Positions 38,293 to 50,684 are shown, counted from the stretch's first letter. The stretch is 64,000 bases of DNA from Rhodobacter flavimaris (GCF_021378075.1 NZ_JAJUOS010000004.1:186001-250000), one strand, 5' to 3'. The notes: generated by a model not told the origin, from the letters alone. Numbers and translations: made by a program.

Positions 38293-39279
38293 ATGCCTGA
38301 TCAACTTCTCTTTGCGATGGAAGTGACGCTGAACGGCCTGATGGCTGGCGTCATGTATGCGCTGGTCGCCCTTGGCTTCGTGCTGATCTACAAGGCCTCG
38401 GGCATCTTCAACTACGCGCAGGGCGTGCTGGCGCTGTTCGCCGCGCTGACGCTGGTAGGTATCCAGCAGGGGCAGGTGCCCTTCGCCCATCTGATCAACG
38501 CGATGACCGGGATGCATGTCAGCCACTTCGGCTGGACCGTGCCCTCGGTGCTTGCGATCATCCTGACGGCGGGCGTGATGGTCGGTCTTGCGGTCATCAT
38601 CGAGAAACTGGTGCTCAAGCACCTCGTCAACCAGGCGCCGATCATCCTGTTCATGGCGACCATCGGGCTTGCCTATTTCCTGGAAGGTTTCGGCGACGTC
38701 ATGTGGGGCGCCGATATCAAGAAGCTCGACGTGGGCCTGCCGCAGGGTATTTCGGAAACCGTGGAAAGCGTGACCGACAGCATCTTCGGCTACGGCTTCT
38801 TCATCGACAATCTCGATATCGTGGCGACCGTGGTGGCCGTGCTGCTGGTGACCGCGCTGACACTCTTCAGCCAGTATTCCAAGCAGGGCCGCGCGTTGCG
38901 CGCCGTGGCCGATGACCACCAGGCCGCGCTGTCGGTGGGCATCTCGCTGCGCTTCATCTGGATCCTGGTCTGGTCGATCGCGGGCTTTGTGGCGCTTGTC
39001 GCGGGGATCATGTGGGGTTCGAAGTCGGGCGTGCAGTTCTCGCTCTCGCTGATCGCGCTCAAGGCGCTCCCGGTGCTGATGCTGGGCGGTTTCACCTCGA
39101 TCCCGGGCGCCATCGTGGGCGGTCTGATCATCGGCGTGGGCGAGAAGCTGTTCGAGTTCGCCATCGGTCCGATGATCGGCGGCGCGACCGAGAACTGGTT
39201 TGCCTATGTGCTGGCGCTGATCTTCCTCGTGTTCCGGCCGCAGGGCCTGTTCGGCGAAAAGATCATCGAGCGGGTGTAA
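38293..39279 (+). CDS. LIV-type ABC permease (LivH-like)
   Basis: A 328-residue inner-membrane permease with about eight hydrophobic segments: VTLNGLMAGVMYALVALGFVL, IYKASGIFNYAQGVLALFA, the cytoplasmic contact GRALRAVADDHQAALSVGI and the final LIFLVFRPQGLFGEKIIERV. It sits 83 bases after the LivG-like gene, with GGGAGGGCACC before the start at 38293. Confidence 0.92.
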   Translation: MPDQLLFAMEVTLNGLMAGVMYALVALGFVLIYKASGIFNYAQGVLALFAALTLVGIQQGQVPFAHLINAMTGMHVSHFGWTVPSVLAIILTAGVMVGLAVIIEKLVLKHLVNQAPIILFMATIGLAYFLEGFGDVMWGADIKKLDVGLPQGISETVESVTDSIFGYGFFIDNLDIVATVVAVLLVTALTLFSQYSKQGRALRAVADDHQAALSVGISLRFIWILVWSIAGFVALVAGIMWGSKSGVQFSLSLIALKALPVLMLGGFTSIPGAIVGGLIIGVGEKLFEFAIGPMIGGATENWFAYVLALIFLVFRPQGLFGEKIIERV

Positions 39280-39444
39280 TTGATATGGCTAACATTCACG
39301 AAAAGAAATCTGTTGATCTGGATGGCGCGCTGCGACATCCTGCCGCAGATTCGGCAGTGAACGGGCGGGGAGGCCTGTGTCGAAGGGAAGGGAGCCACAA
39401 GCGGCCCCGTATGGCCGCGACAAGGATTGGGAGGTCCTTCGGTC

Positions 39445-39624
39445 ATGAAAACCTGCGCTACTGTTTGCACAATTGGTTGGGGCGCCGCACTGGCCTTCGG
39501 CTGGATCGCACTTGCCGCCCCGGTGGGCGAGCCGGGTGGATTGCAAACGCTCAACATGCTGCTTGCGTCCGCCGGAGCGGGCGTCGGGCTCTGGTCCTGG
39601 CTGCGGTTGCGCCGGGGCTGCTGA
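39445..39624 (+). CDS. Small two-helix membrane protein
   Basis: A possible 59-residue protein between the two permease genes: hydrophobic segments VCTIGWGAALAFGWIALA and LQTLNMLLASAGAGVGLWSWL, and an Arg-rich end. GGGAGG lies 10 bases before its ATG and codon use resembles the neighbours. The livM-like gene starts 49 bases later. I know no family for it; it could be an accessory subunit or a spurious frame. A longer overlapping frame from 39285 has an Arg-rich C-terminus and looks unreal. Confidence 0.5.
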   Translation: MKTCATVCTIGWGAALAFGWIALAAPVGEPGGLQTLNMLLASAGAGVGLWSWLRLRRGC

Positions 39625-39673
39625 TCGGGGGCGGAACGTCCTTCCCCCGCAACAATGACGGGGGGAGGCTCTG

Positions 39674-40750
39674 ATGTTCTACCGCGAGGCCGGTGATTTC
39701 AAAACGTCCTATCGGGAGGACAGCCAAACCTTCCCGATCAAGTTCGACCGCCTGCGCTACTATGCGGTTCTGGCAGTCGCCTTTGGCGTGATCCCGCTGT
39801 TCATCAATGACTACTGGGCAAACGCGGTCTTCGTGCCGTTCCTGATCTATTCGATCGCGGCGATCGGGCTGAACATTCTGGTGGGCTTTGCCGGGCAGGT
39901 CAGCCTAGGCACCGGCGGTTTCATGGCTGTGGGCGCCTATGCCGTCTACAAGCTGATGACCGCCTTCCCCGAGGTATCGGTCTTCTTTCACGTGCTGATC
40001 GCGGGCGGCATCACCGCTGGCGTGGGCGTGCTGTTTGGTCTGCCGTCGCTGCGCATCAAGGGCTTCTACCTTGCTGTGGCGACGCTGGCGGCGCAGTTCT
40101 TTCTCGTGTGGCTCTTCAACAAGGTGCCGTGGTTCTACAACTACTCGGCCTCGGGGCAGATCAACGCGCCCGACCGCACGATTTTCGGTGTGTTCGTCAC
40201 CGGCGCGCAGACTTCGGCCACGGCGAAATACATGTTCTGCCTGGTGATGCTGACGATCGTCGCGGTGATTGCGCGCAACCTGACGCGCGGCACGGTGGGG
40301 CGCAAGTGGATGGCGATCCGCGACATGGACATCGCCGCCGAGATCATCGGGGTGAACCCGCTGACCACCAAGATCACCGCCTTTGCCGTCAGCTCGTTCT
40401 TCATCGGCATCGCCGGGGCGCTGTTCTTCGCGGTCTATCTGGGCGCGGCCGAGGTGGGTGAGGCTTTCGGCATCCAGAAGTCCTTCCTGATCCTCTTCAT
40501 GGTGATCATCGGGGGGCTGGGGTCGATCTTCGGCAGCTTCGCGGGCGCGGCCTTCCTGGTCCTGCTGCCGGTGCTTCTGAAGAACGTGCTCGTGGGCACG
40601 CTGGGTTGGCCGACCGACCTGGCCGCGCATATCGAGCTGATGATCGTGGGCGGGTTGATCGTGGTCTTCCTGATCGCGGAACCGCATGGTCTGGCGCAAC
40701 TATGGCGCCTGGCCAAGGAGAAACTGAGACTCTGGCCCTTCCCGCACTGA
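39674..40750 (+). CDS. LIV-type ABC permease (LivM-like)
   Basis: A 358-residue permease with about nine hydrophobic segments. NILVGFAGQVSLGTGGFMAVGAY, SLRIKGFYLAVATLAAQFF and GRKWMAIRDMDIAAEIIGVNP are family blocks. It pairs with the LivH-like protein. GGGGGAGG precedes the start. The binding-protein gene follows after 64 bases. Confidence 0.93.
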   Translation: MFYREAGDFKTSYREDSQTFPIKFDRLRYYAVLAVAFGVIPLFINDYWANAVFVPFLIYSIAAIGLNILVGFAGQVSLGTGGFMAVGAYAVYKLMTAFPEVSVFFHVLIAGGITAGVGVLFGLPSLRIKGFYLAVATLAAQFFLVWLFNKVPWFYNYSASGQINAPDRTIFGVFVTGAQTSATAKYMFCLVMLTIVAVIARNLTRGTVGRKWMAIRDMDIAAEIIGVNPLTTKITAFAVSSFFIGIAGALFFAVYLGAAEVGEAFGIQKSFLILFMVIIGGLGSIFGSFAGAAFLVLLPVLLKNVLVGTLGWPTDLAAHIELMIVGGLIVVFLIAEPHGLAQLWRLAKEKLRLWPFPH

Positions 40751-40814
40751 GGGGCCAGCCAAGAACCGGGCAACCGGCAACCAACACCTGAATACGTTCT
40801 GGGAGGATTGACGT

Positions 40815-42101
40815 ATGAAGAAGACCTTTGCAGCACTTGCGGCCGCGACCATCGCTGCCACCGCCGCTCCGGCGATGGCCGATCTGGTGGTGCCGAACCT
40901 GAGCTACCGTACCGGCGCCTATGCCGCCAACGGCATTCCCTACGCGGATGGCTTCAACGACTATTTCACGCTGCTCAACGAGCGTGACGGCGGCATCGGC
41001 GGCGAGAAGGTCGTCGTGCCGGAATGCGAGACCGCCTACAACACCGAGAAAGGTGTGGAGTGCTACGAGTCGACCAAGGGCATGGGCGCGCTGGTCTATA
41101 ACCCGCTCTCGACCGGCATCACCTATCAGCTGATCCCGAAGGTCTCGGCCGACGGCATCACGCTTTACACCCCGGGCTACGGCCGCACCTCGGCCGCCAA
41201 TGGCAAGGTGTTCGAATGGGTGTTCAACTACCCGGCGAACTACTGGGATGGCGCCTCGGTTGCGGTCAAGCACCTGCTTGAAGTCAACGGCGGCGACCTG
41301 AACGGCAAGAAGATCGCGCTGGTCTATCACAACTCGGCCTATGGCAAGGAACCGATCCGCACCCTGACCGAGCTGTCGAAGAAGCACGGCTTCACGCTGG
41401 TCGAGCTGCCGGTTGATCACCCCGGCCAGGAGCAGAAGTCGCAGTGGCTGCAGATCCGCCGTGACAAGCCCGATTATGTCCTGATGTGGGGCTGGGGCGT
41501 CATGAACCAGGTCGCCATCCAGGAAGCCGTGAACATCAAATATCCGATGGAGAACTTCATCGGCATCTGGTGGTCGGGTTCGGAAAACGACGTGGGTCCG
41601 GCGGGCGATGGCGCCAATGGCTACAAGACCATCAGCTTCCACGGCACGGGCGCGAACTTCCCGATCAACGACGATCTGAAGAAGTACGTTCTCGACGCGG
41701 GCAAGGGCTCGGGCGCGGCCGATCAGGTCGGCACCGTGCTGTACTCGCGCGGCATGTATGCGGCGATGACCATCTCGGAAGCGATCCGCAAGGCACAGGA
41801 AATCGCCGGCACCTCGGCGGTCAACGCGGCGCAGGTGCGCGAGGGCTTCGAGAACCTCAACCTGACCGAAGAGCGTCTGACCGAGCTTGGCCTGCCCGAC
41901 TTTGCCCAGCCGATCGCAGCGAGCTGCGCCGATCACGGTGGCCCGGGCTCGGCCCGCATCTACCAGTGGGATGCCGGTGGAAAGACCTGGAACTCGGTGT
42001 CGGACTGGATCGTCTCGGATGCCGAGGTGCTTGACCCGCTGGTCGCCGAAGACTCGGCAGCCTTCGCGGCCGAAGCCGGTATCACCGAGCGCTGCAACTA
42101 A
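40815..42101 (+). CDS. Periplasmic ABC substrate-binding protein (type I)
   Basis: A 428-residue exported protein with a signal peptide (residues 1-22, cut near PAMADLVV) and a type I periplasmic-binding fold: LNERDGGIGGEKVVV, ETAYNTEKGVECYES, LVYHNSAYGKEPIRTL and AYKTISFHG-like blocks. It is the selectivity component for the permease/ATPase set. Family members bind amino acids, amides, urea or aromatic and short-chain acids; motif reading cannot decide. GGGAGGATTGACGT precedes the ATG, a strong site, and a hairpin follows the gene, suggesting high relative expression. Confidence 0.92.
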   Translation: MKKTFAALAAATIAATAAPAMADLVVPNLSYRTGAYAANGIPYADGFNDYFTLLNERDGGIGGEKVVVPECETAYNTEKGVECYESTKGMGALVYNPLSTGITYQLIPKVSADGITLYTPGYGRTSAANGKVFEWVFNYPANYWDGASVAVKHLLEVNGGDLNGKKIALVYHNSAYGKEPIRTLTELSKKHGFTLVELPVDHPGQEQKSQWLQIRRDKPDYVLMWGWGVMNQVAIQEAVNIKYPMENFIGIWWSGSENDVGPAGDGANGYKTISFHGTGANFPINDDLKKYVLDAGKGSGAADQVGTVLYSRGMYAAMTISEAIRKAQEIAGTSAVNAAQVREGFENLNLTEERLTELGLPDFAQPIAASCADHGGPGSARIYQWDAGGKTWNSVSDWIVSDAEVLDPLVAEDSAAFAAEAGITERCN

Positions 42102-42110
42102 GCTGACCTC

Positions 42111-42134
42111 CCCCCGGCCGTTCGCGGCCGGGGG
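42111..42134 (+). other. GC hairpin after the binding-protein gene
   Basis: A perfect 10-bp stem CCCCCGGCCG with CGGCCGGGGG around a TTCG loop, 9 bases after the stop codon and without a T-run. Such hairpins often stabilise binding-protein mRNA or attenuate downstream transcription. Confidence 0.6.
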
Positions 42135-42154
42135 CCCCATTCACGGAGAACGCC

Positions 42155-42976
42155 ATGCTCGACGCCGGGAAAACCGAGACCCTTCTCGAGGTCAACAACA
42201 TCGAGGTGATCTATAACCACGTCATCCTCGTGCTGAAAGGCGTGAGCCTGAGCGTGCCCAAGGGCGGTATCACCGCGCTTCTGGGCGGCAACGGCGCGGG
42301 CAAGACGACCACGCTCAAGGCCATCTCGAACCTGCTCAAGTCCGAGCGCGGCGAGGTCACCAAGGGCTCGATCGTCTATCGCAGCGAGCGCGTGCAGGAC
42401 ATGTCGCCCGCCGATCTGGTGCGCAAGGGCGTGATCCAGGTGATGGAGGGCCGCCACTGCTTCGAGCACCTCACCGTCGAGGAAAACCTGCTGACCGGCG
42501 CCTATACCCGCACCGATGGGCGTGCCGAGATCCAGAAGGATCTCGAAATGGTCTATAACTACTTCCCGCGTCTGAAAGAGCGCCGCAAGAGCCAGGCGGG
42601 CTATACCTCGGGCGGCGAGCAGCAGATGGTCGCGATGGGCCGCGCGCTGATGTCGCGCCCCGAGACGATCCTGCTCGACGAACCCTCGATGGGTTTGGCA
42701 CCGCAGCTGGTCGAGCAGATCTTCGAGATCGTCAAAGCGGTGAACGAGGGCGAGGGCGTGACCTTCCTGCTGGCCGAGCAGAACACCAACGTCGCGCTGC
42801 GCTATGCGCATTACGGCTACATCCTCGAATCCGGTCGTGTCGTGATGGACGGCCCTGCCAAGGCGCTGCGCGAGAACCCGGATGTGAAGGAATTCTACCT
42901 GGGCGTCTCGGACGAGGGGCGCAAGAGCTTCCGTGAGGTACGCAGCTATCGCCGTCGCAAGCGCTGGCTGGCGTAA
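42155..42976 (+). CDS. LIV-type ABC transporter ATPase (LivF-like)
   Basis: A 273-residue ATPase. Walker A is LLGGNGAGKTTTLKAI, signature YTSGGEQQMVAMGRALM, Walker B ILLDEPSMGLAPQ, then LLAEQNTNVALRYAHYGYILESGR. It completes the transporter with LivG, LivH, LivM and the binding protein. The C-terminus ends in a basic stretch (RSYRRRKRWLA) longer than in E. coli LivF. The ligase-like gene follows after 82 bases. Confidence 0.93.
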   Translation: MLDAGKTETLLEVNNIEVIYNHVILVLKGVSLSVPKGGITALLGGNGAGKTTTLKAISNLLKSERGEVTKGSIVYRSERVQDMSPADLVRKGVIQVMEGRHCFEHLTVEENLLTGAYTRTDGRAEIQKDLEMVYNYFPRLKERRKSQAGYTSGGEQQMVAMGRALMSRPETILLDEPSMGLAPQLVEQIFEIVKAVNEGEGVTFLLAEQNTNVALRYAHYGYILESGRVVMDGPAKALRENPDVKEFYLGVSDEGRKSFREVRSYRRRKRWLA

Positions 42977-43058
42977 CGCAACCGACTGAATTCAAACGAT
43001 TGCTGCGCAGAATGCTGCTGTGCAGGAAGACGATTTATACCCTGATGGAGGGTTCGAC

Positions 43059-44279
43059 ATGAGCCGCTACTACGACGATCTCGAAACCCGCTCGGCCGAT
43101 GGACGCGCGGCGGCGCTGGCTCGGGATCTGCCGCAGGTGATCGCGCGGGCGCTGAGCGCACCGGGCATGGCGGCGCATCTGGGGGCGGTCGAGGCGGGAC
43201 AGATCAACTCGCGCGCGGCGCTGGCCAGGCTGCCCGTGCTGCGCAAGTCGGACCTGGGGGCCGCGCAGAAAGCTCAGGCGCCCTTTGGCGGGCTGACCAG
43301 CAAGCCCGCACACGCCTTCGCCCATATCTTCCAAAGCCCCGGCCCGATCTACGAGCCCGGAGACATCAGCCATGACTGGTGGCGCATGGGGCGCTTCCTG
43401 CACGCCTGCGGCGTGGGTCAGGGCGATATCGTGCAGAACTGTTTTGGCTATCACCTGACGCCCGCCGGGATGATTTTCGAATCCGGGGCGCGAGCTGTTG
43501 GCGCGGCAGTTCTGCCCGCCGGCACCGGCCAGACCGAGTTGCAGGTGCGCGCGGCGGTCGATATCGGCACCACGGTCTATTCGGGCACGCCGGATTACCT
43601 CAAGATCATCCTCGACAAGGCCGAGGAGATGGGTGAGCGGCTGGGGATTACTCGAGCGGCAGTGGGCGGCGGGGCGCTGTTCCCGAGCCTGCGCAAGGAA
43701 TATGCCGATCGCGGCATTCAGTGCCTGCAATGCTACGCCACGGCGGATCTGGGCAATATCGCCTACGAATCCGAGGCGATGGAGGGAATGATCCTGGACG
43801 AGGGTGTCATCGTCGAGATCGTGCGTCCCGGCACTGGCGATCCGGTGCCCGATGGCGAGGTGGGCGAGGTGGTCGTGACCACGCTCAACCCCGATTACCC
43901 GCTTGTGCGTTTCGCCACCGGCGATCTGAGTGCGATTATGGCGGGGACTTCGCCCTGCGGGCGCACCAACCAGCGTATCAAAGGCTGGATGGGCCGGGCC
44001 GATCAGACCACCAAGATCAAGGGCATGTTCGTGCGCCCCGAGCAGGTGGCCGCTTTTGTCGCCGCCCATCCCGAGGTCGGGCGTGCGCGGGTTATCGCCA
44101 CGCGCGACGGCGAGATGGATGTGATGACCGTGCAGATCGAGACCGAGGCCTCGGATCCGGCGCGGTTCAATGGCGGTGTCGTCGAGGCGCTGAAGATGAA
44201 GGGCGTGATCGAGCTGGTCGCGCCGGGCAGCCTGCCGAACGATGGCAAGGTGATCGACGATCTGCGTAAATACGACTGA
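43059..44279 (+). CDS. Phenylacetate-CoA-ligase-like protein, P-loop degenerate
   Basis: A 406-residue protein with the PaaK-like AMP-ligase layout: the adenylate region LQCYATADLGNIAYE, the acidic switch block YPLVRFATGDLSAIMAG and RIKGWMGRADQTTKIKGMFVRPEQV with the C-terminal hinge. The usual SSGTTG-type P-loop is not found; the matching place reads IFQSPGPIYEP. It may still activate a substrate with altered nucleotide binding, or use a pre-formed intermediate. PaaK normally has about 430 residues. I chose 43059 because GGAGGG precedes it. It is the last gene of the transporter operon. Confidence 0.85.
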   Translation: MSRYYDDLETRSADGRAAALARDLPQVIARALSAPGMAAHLGAVEAGQINSRAALARLPVLRKSDLGAAQKAQAPFGGLTSKPAHAFAHIFQSPGPIYEPGDISHDWWRMGRFLHACGVGQGDIVQNCFGYHLTPAGMIFESGARAVGAAVLPAGTGQTELQVRAAVDIGTTVYSGTPDYLKIILDKAEEMGERLGITRAAVGGGALFPSLRKEYADRGIQCLQCYATADLGNIAYESEAMEGMILDEGVIVEIVRPGTGDPVPDGEVGEVVVTTLNPDYPLVRFATGDLSAIMAGTSPCGRTNQRIKGWMGRADQTTKIKGMFVRPEQVAAFVAAHPEVGRARVIATRDGEMDVMTVQIETEASDPARFNGGVVEALKMKGVIELVAPGSLPNDGKVIDDLRKYD

Positions 44280-44282
44280 GGG

Positions 44283-44344
44283 GAGGGGGCGCGGCCCCCT
44301 CGCGGCCTTGCCGCTCACCCCCGAGGTATTTTGGCCAAGAAGAA
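44283..44344 (+). repeat. Dispersed hairpin-plus-motif element, copy 2
   Basis: Hairpin GAGGGGG/CCCCCTC (44283-44301), then CCCCGAGGTATTTT and GGCCAAGAAGAA (44318-44344). It is 4 bases after the ligase stop codon and lies between convergent genes, like copy 1. Confidence 0.75.
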
Positions 44345-44380
44345 GGAGCAGGGTGCGTTCGGTGTTCGCGCCCGGAATGG

Positions 44381-44413
44381 AAAAGGCCGCGCGGGTTGCC
44401 CCTGCGCGGCCTT
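44381..44413 (-). terminator. Rho-independent terminator of rpmJ
   Basis: Read on the minus strand, AAGGCCGCGC pairs with GCGCGGCCTT around an 11-base loop and is followed by a TTTT run. It lies 21 bases beyond the rpmJ stop codon. Confidence 0.8.
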
Positions 44414-44434
44414 GAAATTCCGTGGCTCTGCGCC

Positions 44435-44560
44435 TCAGCCCTGACGGGCTTTGAAGCGCTTCTGCGTCTTGTTGATCACGTAGACGCGGCCTTTGCGGCG
44501 CACGATCTGGCAATCGCGGTGACGCTGCTTGAGCGAGCGGAGCGAGTTACGGACCTTCAT
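44435..44560 (-). CDS. rpmJ: 50S ribosomal protein L36
   Basis: A 41-residue L36 with [30 protein letters not shown]. Only one of the four zinc ligands is present (Cys17), so it is a zinc-independent (C-) L36, which is the usual form in many alphaproteobacteria. AAGGAGATGACCC precedes the ATG, and a terminator follows. Being under 60 residues it is easily overlooked. Confidence 0.95.
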   Translation of the reverse strand: MKVRNSLRSLKQRHRDCQIVRRKGRVYVINKTQKRFKARQG

Positions 44561-44622
44561 GGGTCATCTCCTTTTCGCGGCGCGCGTGCGCCTTAAGCTT
44601 TTACCCCCGAGGGAGCGGTGAA

Positions 44623-44697
44623 TGGTGGGCGGTACTGGGATCGAACCAGTGACCACTACGATGTCAACGTAGTGCTCTACCGCTGAGCTAACCGCCC
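44623..44697 (-). tRNA. tRNA-Val (anticodon GAC)
   Basis: A full 75-base cloverleaf on the minus strand. The acceptor stem GGGCGGT pairs with ACCGCCC and discriminator A, and CCA is encoded. The D-arm is TAGCTCAGCGGTAGAGC. The anticodon stem CTACG/CGTAG encloses loop TTGACAT, giving GAC. The T-arm is CTGGTTCGATCCCAG. It is divergent from the N-formylglutamate hydrolase gene. Confidence 0.96.
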
Positions 44698-44858
44698 ACA
44701 GCCTAAGTGATTCTGCCGCTGCATCCCTTCCAGATGAAAAGGACGCGGGGCGGAACCGCGTCGGTCTGCGGGTCTATAAAAGGAGTCGGAGCGGCTTGCA
44801 AGAGGGTTTTGGCGGGAAATCAATTCGGTGTAGGCTGGGCGTGTAATCAGGAGAGACG

Positions 44859-45716
44859 ATGCCAGAAACCCTGCCCTATCGGCTGACACGGCCCGCGCGG
44901 CTGACGACCTCTGTGATCTTCGCCTCGCCGCATTCGGGGCGCGACTATCCGCGGGCGTTGTTGGAGCGCACCGGGTTGGACGAGGCCAGGCTGCGTTCGT
45001 CCGAGGATGCGTTTGTCGAGGATTTGCTGGTGCGCGTGCCGCAAGAGGGCGCGGCGCTTCTGGCGGCGTGTATGCCGCGCGCCTGGGTCGATCTGAACCG
45101 CGCTGCGGATGAGTTGGACCCCGCGCTGATCGAGGGGCTGGGGCGGCGCGCGCCGGTCTCGCCGCGGGTGGCAGCGGGGCTGGGGGTGATTCCGCGCGTC
45201 GTCGCGAGCGGGCGAGCGATCTATGCGGGCAAGATTTCGCGCGCCGAGGCGGAGGCGCGAATCGATGCGGTCTGGCGCCCCTACCATGCCGCGCTGGCGG
45301 GCCTGATCGAGGAGGTGCGCGGCCAGTTCGGGCGCGCGATCCTGATCGACATGCACTCGATGCCGAGCGAGGCGCTGGACGCCTTCGGGGCACAGCGACC
45401 CGATATCGTTCTGGGCGATCGTCACGGCAACTCGGCGCGGGCGGGCACAGTGGCGGCGGTTGAGGGCGTGTTGCGCGGGCTCGGGCTGCGGGTGGCGCGT
45501 AATAGCCCCTTCGCCGGGGCCTATATCGCACAGCGCTATGGGCGGCCCGCTGAGGGCGTCGAGGTCATCCAGCTAGAGATTTGCCGCGGTCTTTACATGG
45601 ATGAGCGGCAGGTGCGGCCCGCGCCGCAATTTGGCGCCTTTGCCGAAGTGATGGCCCGTGCGGTTGCGCAGATTGCCGAACTGGGCCGGGCGCAGGGGCG
45701 CATCGCCGCCGAGTGA
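44859..45716 (+). CDS. N-formylglutamate amidohydrolase-family protein
   Basis: A 285-residue metal-dependent hydrolase of the N-formylglutamate amidohydrolase (FGase) family: VIFASPHSGRDYP with the metal His, ILIDMHSMPSE, IVLGDRHGNSA and EVIQLEICRGLYMDE with the catalytic Glu. HutG-type enzymes release formate in histidine degradation, but no other hut gene is here and many FGase-family members act on other N-formyl or N-acyl substrates. A GGAGAGACG leader precedes the ATG. Its stop codon abuts the convergent dinB. Confidence 0.87.
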   Translation: MPETLPYRLTRPARLTTSVIFASPHSGRDYPRALLERTGLDEARLRSSEDAFVEDLLVRVPQEGAALLAACMPRAWVDLNRAADELDPALIEGLGRRAPVSPRVAAGLGVIPRVVASGRAIYAGKISRAEAEARIDAVWRPYHAALAGLIEEVRGQFGRAILIDMHSMPSEALDAFGAQRPDIVLGDRHGNSARAGTVAAVEGVLRGLGLRVARNSPFAGAYIAQRYGRPAEGVEVIQLEICRGLYMDERQVRPAPQFGAFAEVMARAVAQIAELGRAQGRIAAE

Positions 45717-46982
<1,266 letters not shown>

Positions 46983-47029
46983 GGGGCACCGGGGTTTGCC
47001 CCATTCTAGCGTCTCGCGGGAGGCGGGGC

Positions 47030-47099
47030 GAGGGGGCGCTGCCCCCTCTTTCGCCCGGCCGGGCGAAATTCACCCCCGAGGTATTGGACCCAAGAAGAA
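47030..47099. repeat. Dispersed hairpin-plus-motif element, copy 3
   Basis: Hairpin GAGGGGG/CCCCCTC (47030-47048), a second GC palindrome near 47052-47066, then CCCCGAGGTATT with variant GGACCCAAGAAGAA (47073-47099). It lies between the dinB start and the clpB stop, both on the minus strand. The GGACC substitution makes it the most divergent of the three copies. Confidence 0.7.
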
Positions 47100-47129
47100 G
47101 GGAAGGGGGCCGGAGCCCCCTTCGCCGGA

Positions 47130-49745
<2,616 letters not shown>

Positions 49746-49836
49746 CGGGTATCTCCTTTGCTAAAGCCCCCGGTCCTTGAGGCGCCCAAATTTGGCGCGC
49801 CCCGCTCCGGGTCTTGGGACTGAGTTGGTTTTTGCG

Positions 49837-49851
49837 TGGCACAGGTTCAAG
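49837..49851 (-). promoter_or_regulatory. Possible sigma-32-type -35 box upstream of clpB
   Basis: On the minus strand CCCCCTTGAA (ending at 49846) matches the heat-shock -35 consensus closely and lies about 100 bases before clpB. I could not find a convincing -10 element at the expected spacing, so this is a candidate only. Confidence 0.35.
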
Positions 49852-49967
49852 GGGGTGCGACAGGGTGCGCGGCAAAAAGTTGGCCCCGCGCGCAGGCGGC
49901 TTTTCCTTGACCGGCGGGCGGTTCGGGCGCAAAAGGCCTCCGTTTGCCCTTCCCCCGGAGAATTGCC

Positions 49968-50678
49968 ATGACCCAGATGCTGCCCGCCGACGACCGGCTG
50001 ATCGTCGCCCTCGATGTGCCGAACGCCCTTGCCGGGCTGGAGTTGGCCAAGGCGCTGGGCGACAGCGTGTCGTTCTACAAGATCGGGTTGGGGATGCTGA
50101 CGGGCGGCGGGCTTGCGCTGGCCAATGAGCTCAAGCTCGAGTTCGGCAAGAAGATATTCCTCGACATGAAATTCTTCGACATCGGCGCGACGGTGGAAAA
50201 GGCCGTGAAGGGCATCGCGCAATACGATCTGGATTTCCTGACGGTGCATGGCGACCCCTATGTGGTGAAGGCCGCCAAGGAGGGCGCCTCGGGCAAGAAC
50301 CTCAAGATTTTGGCGGTGACGATCCTGACCTCGCTTGATCGGGGCGATCTGGACGGGGCGCTGATCAAAGAGGGCGAGATCGCCGATCTGGTGATCGAGC
50401 GCGCCGCGCGCGCCTTTGAGGCCGGGGCGGATGGTGTAATCGCCAGCCCGCGTGAGGCGGCGGTGATCCGGGCGCTGCCGCAGGCGGCGGGCAAGCTGAT
50501 CGTGACGCCGGGCGTGCGCCCCGCAGGCGCGGCACTGGGTGACCAGAAGCGGGTCGAGACCCCCGCGACCGCGCTGGCCGCCGGGGCCGATCATCTGGTC
50601 GTGGGGCGCCCGATCTGGGCCGCGCCCGATCCGGTGGCCGCGGCGCAGGCGATCCTGTCCGAGATCCGCGCCGTGTAA
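49968..50678 (+). CDS. pyrF: Orotidine-5'-phosphate decarboxylase
   Basis: A 236-residue TIM-barrel enzyme making UMP. RLIVALDVPNA, FYKIGLGMLTGGG, KKIFLDMKFFDIGATVEKA with the catalytic Asp-Lys-Asp set, and VTPGVRP are present. The ATG at 49968 follows CCCCGGAGAATTGCC. It is divergent from clpB across 222 bases and is followed by a bidirectional terminator. Confidence 0.96.
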   Translation: MTQMLPADDRLIVALDVPNALAGLELAKALGDSVSFYKIGLGMLTGGGLALANELKLEFGKKIFLDMKFFDIGATVEKAVKGIAQYDLDFLTVHGDPYVVKAAKEGASGKNLKILAVTILTSLDRGDLDGALIKEGEIADLVIERAARAFEAGADGVIASPREAAVIRALPQAAGKLIVTPGVRPAGAALGDQKRVETPATALAAGADHLVVGRPIWAAPDPVAAAQAILSEIRAV

Positions 50679-50684
50679 ATCAAG

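Noticed and set aside
39285-39674. Frame beginning MANIHEKKSVDLDG after the LivH-like gene
   Set aside because: The C-terminal two thirds are Arg-rich shadow-type sequence, and it overlaps the better supported small membrane protein in another frame.
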